Below the pieces are notes generated by a model, which saw nothing but the letters and a program-made list of their open reading frames with translations, had not been told where the DNA came from and made no database searches. This document shows positions 60,138-64,000 of a stretch of DNA of 64,000 bases, one piece after another (within the stretch, counting starts at the first letter, position 1; each line of letters begins with the position of its first letter). The position numbers and the translations under genes are program-made. This stretch comes from Paraglomus occultum (taxonomy: Eukaryota > Glomeromycota > Glomeromycetes > Paraglomerales > Paraglomeraceae): contig CAJVPJ010000029.1 of NCBI GenBank assembly GCA_910592205.1, positions 1 to 64,000 on the forward strand, read 5' to 3'.

Positions 60138-60408
60138 TTAGATTGGTATATGAGTTTTGTGAGGTGATTCTTTATGGTACGACAAGCCAATAGGTGTATC
60201 CAATTCCTCAATAGAACGATCAACTTTTTCCTGAGTAAAAGAAATAATTAAAATTATAAGATGCAACTTGTTTAAGAATATGACAACAGACTCTTACCAA
60301 CAAACTATAGAAGTATGAAATGGCAGAAAAAAGTTTGCGTCCTCGGTAGGTAATAACATCCTTCCTATCTGTTTGAACGATATAATCCGTCAAATGGGAA
60401 GATCCATG
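60138..60408 (-). CDS. Possible 3'-terminal exons of an unidentified gene
   Basis: Two minus-strand segments join in phase. The first, 60408-60298, begins after acceptor TTGTTTAG, includes HLTDYIVQTDRKDVITYRGR and ends at a GTAAGA donor. The second, 60230-60138, includes EKVDRSIEELDTPIGLSY and ends in TAA. Codon use looks coding. An upstream open segment (60504-60710) contains SLDSLHKQFGYSPCLETF, but its donor phase does not fit, so the gene is either incompletely resolved or broken. No family recognised. Confidence 0.35.
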
Positions 60409-61255
60409 CTAAACAATTCGATTTGATACCCTGTTAAACGTATGTCTAGTCAGTTAGCAAAGTTGACCCAGTTAAAGCTTTAGAAAATTTCGCTAATGAC
60501 AATCTAACCTTTAATTATGTATCCAAATGTCTCTAAACACGGAGAATACCCAAACTGCTTGTGTAAAGAATCCAGAGAACCTTTCGTAAATACTCCAAGT
60601 TTTGCAATGACTGTCAAAAGGCTTAATGGGGGTGAGATTTCTATCTTCAAGTAGCGACTGCAAAGCGACTTGTTAACACTGCTGTTTATTTGAAGCTTGA
60701 CGCAACGCAATGACTGTCAAAAGGCTTAATGGGAGTGAAACGAAATTTATTTTCAGATGTCAAGAGAAGCAAATGAAATAGATCCTAGGCCATTCAATGC
60801 GAATTTGCTTACGAAATTGAATTTGGTAGCAAAATCGTCGAATCGAGGATTTAGGAGAAAGCGATATTTGGCGAATTCGTTCATTACAAAAAAAACCAAC
60901 ACTTTTTTATTGCCCGGATTTTATTTAAATTTGGATGTTTGGAAAACTTTTTAATTTCAAATCGATCGTAAAGCTGTCTGCGATTGTTAGCGGTTCCACA
61001 TTCTTTGGAAAATTTTATTTACGTAGTAGCATTTGATTATTATAATTTTCCTAGCAGGAAATAAGAATTATTGTACCTACAGTACATGTCTAATGTATCT
61101 TCCAAAGTTTGGCTGGATTGTCACGATTGTCGATCACGACAACAGCATTAGTCGGTAATGATGCCGCGTTCCACAATAAAGTGCACTATCAAATAACTGA
61201 TCAGGTAGCGTAAAAATTCAATGAATATAATGTATTTTAGAAAAAACACAGTGAA

Positions 61256-61339
61256 CCTGGATATAACGATGGGTTTTTTTGATGTCCCGAATTTTGTTTA
61301 ATAAAATTTCCTGGATATAACGAAAACCTGCTATAACGA
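61256..61339. repeat. TATAACGA repeats resembling pogo/Tigger transposon ends
   Basis: CCTGGATATAACGA occurs at 61256-61269 and 61310-61323, with a third variant CCTGCTATAACGA at 61327-61339. Such subterminal repeats are typical of pogo/Tigger-type elements. No transposase or opposite end was identified here, so it is a solitary remnant at best. Confidence 0.4.
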
Positions 61340-62103
61340 AGGAGTCAGCTTGTTATATATCTGATCGAGAAGTGTTTCTTTCTACTATGCGGGTGTCATT
61401 TCTACCTTACATAACTTACTTTGGACCACCTCGGACAAAACTAACTCGGCTCAATTCCGATTTATTATATGGTCGAAAGTGGTTTTACTTTAATAAAGTA
61501 TGACCCGAATTCTGACTAAATAAATGCCTAAAAACCCAAGAATTTACTGGCGAATAGCTTGAGTTATTATTATTATTTTTTATATTACATTTAAATATGA
61601 TTTCTTCACAATAAGAACCAGTTTCACTTTACTAGGTCAACCGCATGCCTATAAACTCTCTTGTTCTTGGCCCAATCGAAATTTATAATACTTCTCAATT
61701 ACCCCCGTCTATCCTATCGCCCATGTAAATTTACACATACATGCATGTTTATGGGTTCTCTTGATCATATTCATCATTCATGTTGTTATTTACTGTACCT
61801 GGCCAAAGCGAGCTTGATCTGTCTTCGCGTAATCAACAGTGGATATTTATTTTTACGCATGGATTTTTAACAGACTTCATTGGTTCGAATAACAAAAATT
61901 CTTCATTTAATTTATTAAACTGACGTTTAGCATCCGCACAATTAGCATAATTTTATTGGCGCGACCAATTTTTATTGTAATTAACGCAATTATCGCGTAC
62001 TTTTTTACTGTTCAGTATCGAATGCAGATTGCGTGGTTTTACAACATTTTTCTGGCGTGCGTATAATTACACTTTTTTTTCTCTATCGATTAAACGACTC
62101 CAT

Positions 62104-63911
62104 CTAATCCCATCCTTCTAAATTAGCCATACAATACTGTATATCAACGACTTCCTTAGGAGCGGTCACGCTCAATATAATCGGTTCGGTCTCACCGACT
62201 AGTACGTTGTCTTCTATTCGTATTCCAATACCTTGATATTGTTCAGGATACTCATTCTTGAATGGAACGTACAATCCGGGCTCTGTGTTGTAATCATGTT
62301 AATAAACGAAAAATTGAAGTTACCATGATTATAAGAAATTTCTAATTACCTATCGTAACCACCATTCCTTTTTTTAGTTTCCGTGAACGATCCAAGTCGG
62401 GAGTATCATGAACATCGAGCCCAAGGTAGTGGCCAACGTGGTGAGGATACAGCGTTCGATCGAGCTCCTAAAGAAAATTATGAGACTCGGTATACAGCAC
62501 CAGTCAGAAGAGAAAAAAGAAGAAACAAGATTTGTGGTATTACCCCTTCTGATAGTCTGAATCCAAGCTGGGCTAATTCTTCATTCATGAGTTTGAGTGA
62601 CAAATCATGTATACCATTCAAAGATATACCATGTTTCTCAGTGCAAAGCTATCCGGGACAAGAGGGCAAGATGATTAATAAGGCCTTAGCTTATTCATAA
62701 TTTAGCCTTCATTACTAGACGTCAGAATGAGCTTTGATTGTCGGGCTATATAATCGTATCTATTCACATACCTTTATACATTCTCTGTTAACCTTGAGTA
62801 CTACTTCGTACAACTCTCGCTGAGGCCCTGTAAATTTCCCATTTACTGGCCATGTACGCGTAATATCACACGCGTATCCGTGATATTCCTAAACAACAAA
62901 GAATTCCAATATTACAATGATTGCCGGAAAACGGGATAAGTCATTGATATTTCGGCAAACTTACACCTCCGGCATCCATTAATACCATATCGCCATTACT
63001 ATCGATTCACCAAAATATATCGTTAGCATCGCGCACTTTTACTTGTACTATTTTCAGTACTAGATTATAATCGTAGAGGCACGACTAATAAAATACCGTA
63101 AAGGCATGTTATTGCTCACATAATGCATCGTAAGAGCATTTGGACCACCAGCTACGACAGGAACATAGGCAAGGTACTCTGCACCGCGTGTTCGACACTC
63201 AAAATCTATCTTTGCGTACAAATCGTGCTCGAGAAGACCAGGTTTCGTGTATCGCATGGTCTAATAACAAGTTATAGTCAATACTCTTAAAATTTTGCGA
63301 TATTTTACGTTAATTCTTAAAATACCTCAATAAAAGCCTTTCCCGTGATTTCACCAGCCTGCCTCATCAATTTAATTTCAGAAGTACTCTTAATAATTCT
63401 CAGGTTCTGTACTATTCGACTGAGTGGCTTGATTTCGTTTGCTTGATCATTTAAACCAGTGAAATAACGATGTAATGCTAAGCGATCCAAAAAGTCACTC
63501 ATCTTACGAAACCATGATAATGATTGCAAAAATGCAATACCACGTGCACGATTGAAATTCTTAGTCACATTCTCAGCTGAAAGGAGATTGGTCCGTGGAG
63601 GGAGGTCAATATAGATGTCTTGGTAGTTTTTCACTATGTCTCTGACTTTGATATTAAATTTTGCAGATTCCATAGCCTTTAAAGCAAAAAAAGCATACAT
63701 GTTAAATATTTACTATTGTGAATAAGCGAGGTCAAGAACGTGTATGTATGTTTGCGAGTGCATTGACCTTTGAGCGTTTCCATTACAGATCATTACCTCG
63801 TCCGCTCCGAATACATCGATTGCGCCATGAACACCAGTCCGTGAACCATCCCACATCTCAATTCCTTGATTTTTGGGCGGCACAAACATTGTCATTTTGT
63901 AACCTCTTGGG
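62104..63911 (-). CDS. Xaa-Pro aminopeptidase (M24B), Icp55/XPNPEP3-like, 5' end off window
   Basis: Metalloaminopeptidase of the pita-bread fold; Icp55 and XPNPEP3 trim mitochondrial proteins. Minus-strand exons: 63911-63797, 63676-63326, 63260-63097, 62998-62965, 62888-62772, 62648-62544, 62467-62350, 62282-62104. The N-terminal domain shows [19 protein letters not shown] and VFGADE. The catalytic domain has all five metal ligands: [31 protein letters not shown] and GIRIEDNV. The small 34-nt exon was placed by frame: the splice CG|GTATTT to GATAG|T gives [16 protein letters not shown] and avoids an in-frame TGA. The first exon(s), including any mitochondrial presequence, lie beyond position 64000. 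Location and substrate are inferred from family. Confidence 0.92.
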
Positions 63912-64000
63912 CTGCTATTCTTTTCTTACGTGAAGCAGTTATGTATTAGTTCGAGAACGAACAACGTTAATTCTCAGAAAAGTATAAAAACCATTATACC

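Larger units (their letters stand above)
58554..62103. other. Debris-rich intergenic region
   Basis: 3.5 kb holding a decayed ATPase-like fragment (59400-59877), a possible minus-strand gene tail (60138-60408), a 31-bp direct repeat (60605-60635 and 60708-60738, one mismatch) and transposon-end-like TATAACGA motifs (61256-61339). The rest is AT-rich with nothing recognised. Confidence 0.5.

Noticed and set aside
62965-63040. Possible in-frame TGA disabling the aminopeptidase (DANDIFW-stop)
   Set aside because: The stop lies in an intron. Splicing CG|GTATTT to GATAG|T restores the family sequence [16 protein letters not shown] without any stop.
1-64000. tRNA, rRNA or CRISPR features
   Set aside because: No T-arm/anticodon-arm pattern, rRNA core motif or regularly spaced repeat array was seen on inspection, although a covariance search was not possible.

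Overview
This is a eukaryotic, almost certainly fungal, genomic window. Most genes are broken by many short GT-AG introns (about 55-110 bp, occasionally longer, two with GC-AG ends), intergenic DNA is AT-rich, and the families found (Rax1-like RGS protein, GPI-anchored CE4 polysaccharide deacetylase, Oac1-like mitochondrial carrier, BET double-bromodomain protein, Icp55-like aminopeptidase) fit a filamentous fungus. Decayed coding scraps around 30.1-30.8 kb and 59.4-59.9 kb resemble repeat families I associate with arbuscular mycorrhizal fungi (Glomeromycotina). I therefore favour that lineage with moderate confidence, by inference only. There are no bacterial-style operons, no CRISPR array, and no tRNA or rRNA that I could see.

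Layout from left to right: a low-molecular-weight protein tyrosine phosphatase whose catalytic loop sits on a 16-nt microexon (0.7-1.4 kb, +); a mucin-like membrane protein with one cadherin-like domain (3.8-4.4, +); an oxaloacetate-type mitochondrial carrier (6.8-8.2, -); an MBD4-type mismatch DNA glycosylase without a methyl-binding domain (9.5-10.5, +); a 1,437-residue coiled-coil protein with a His/Pro/Gln tandem-repeat tail (12.1-16.8, -); a RING-CH membrane ubiquitin ligase (19.5-20.7, +); a Rax1-like RGS membrane protein (23.1-24.5, +); a tandem HotDog acyl-CoA thioesterase (25.4-27.9, -); a dead Tc1-like transposon with a foldback element beside it and other gene debris (28.7-30.8); an alpha/beta hydrolase (31.1-32.0, -); a chitin/polysaccharide deacetylase (36.4-38.5, +); a Pro/Ala- and Asn/Gly-rich wall-sensor-like membrane protein (40.7-41.8, +); a BET protein followed by an unrecognised basic protein (44.9-49.0, both +); APC4 (49.5-52.9, -) head-to-head with an LRR protein (53.3-54.8, +); a PP2C phosphatase (56.9-58.6, -); a debris-rich stretch (58.6-62.1); and an Xaa-Pro aminopeptidase running off the right edge (62.1-64.0, -).

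The genes are ordinary dispersed eukaryotic genes rather than one pathway. Loose themes are cell surface (mucin-like protein, deacetylase, wall-sensor-like protein, Rax1), chromatin and DNA maintenance (MBD4-like, BET, its basic neighbour), cell-cycle and ubiquitin control (APC4, RING-CH) and mitochondrial metabolism (carrier, aminopeptidase, possibly the thioesterase). I found no convincing new multi-gene system. The most distinctive signals are the 16-nt catalytic microexon, the MopE-like acidic motif in the deacetylase, the repeat-plus-palindrome element upstream of the phosphatase, the foldback element by the dead transposon, a nested hairpin in a BET intron, and the packaging-ATPase-like fossil near 59.5 kb. 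Exon structures were derived by hand from reading frame, splice-site consensus and family conservation, without RNA evidence.
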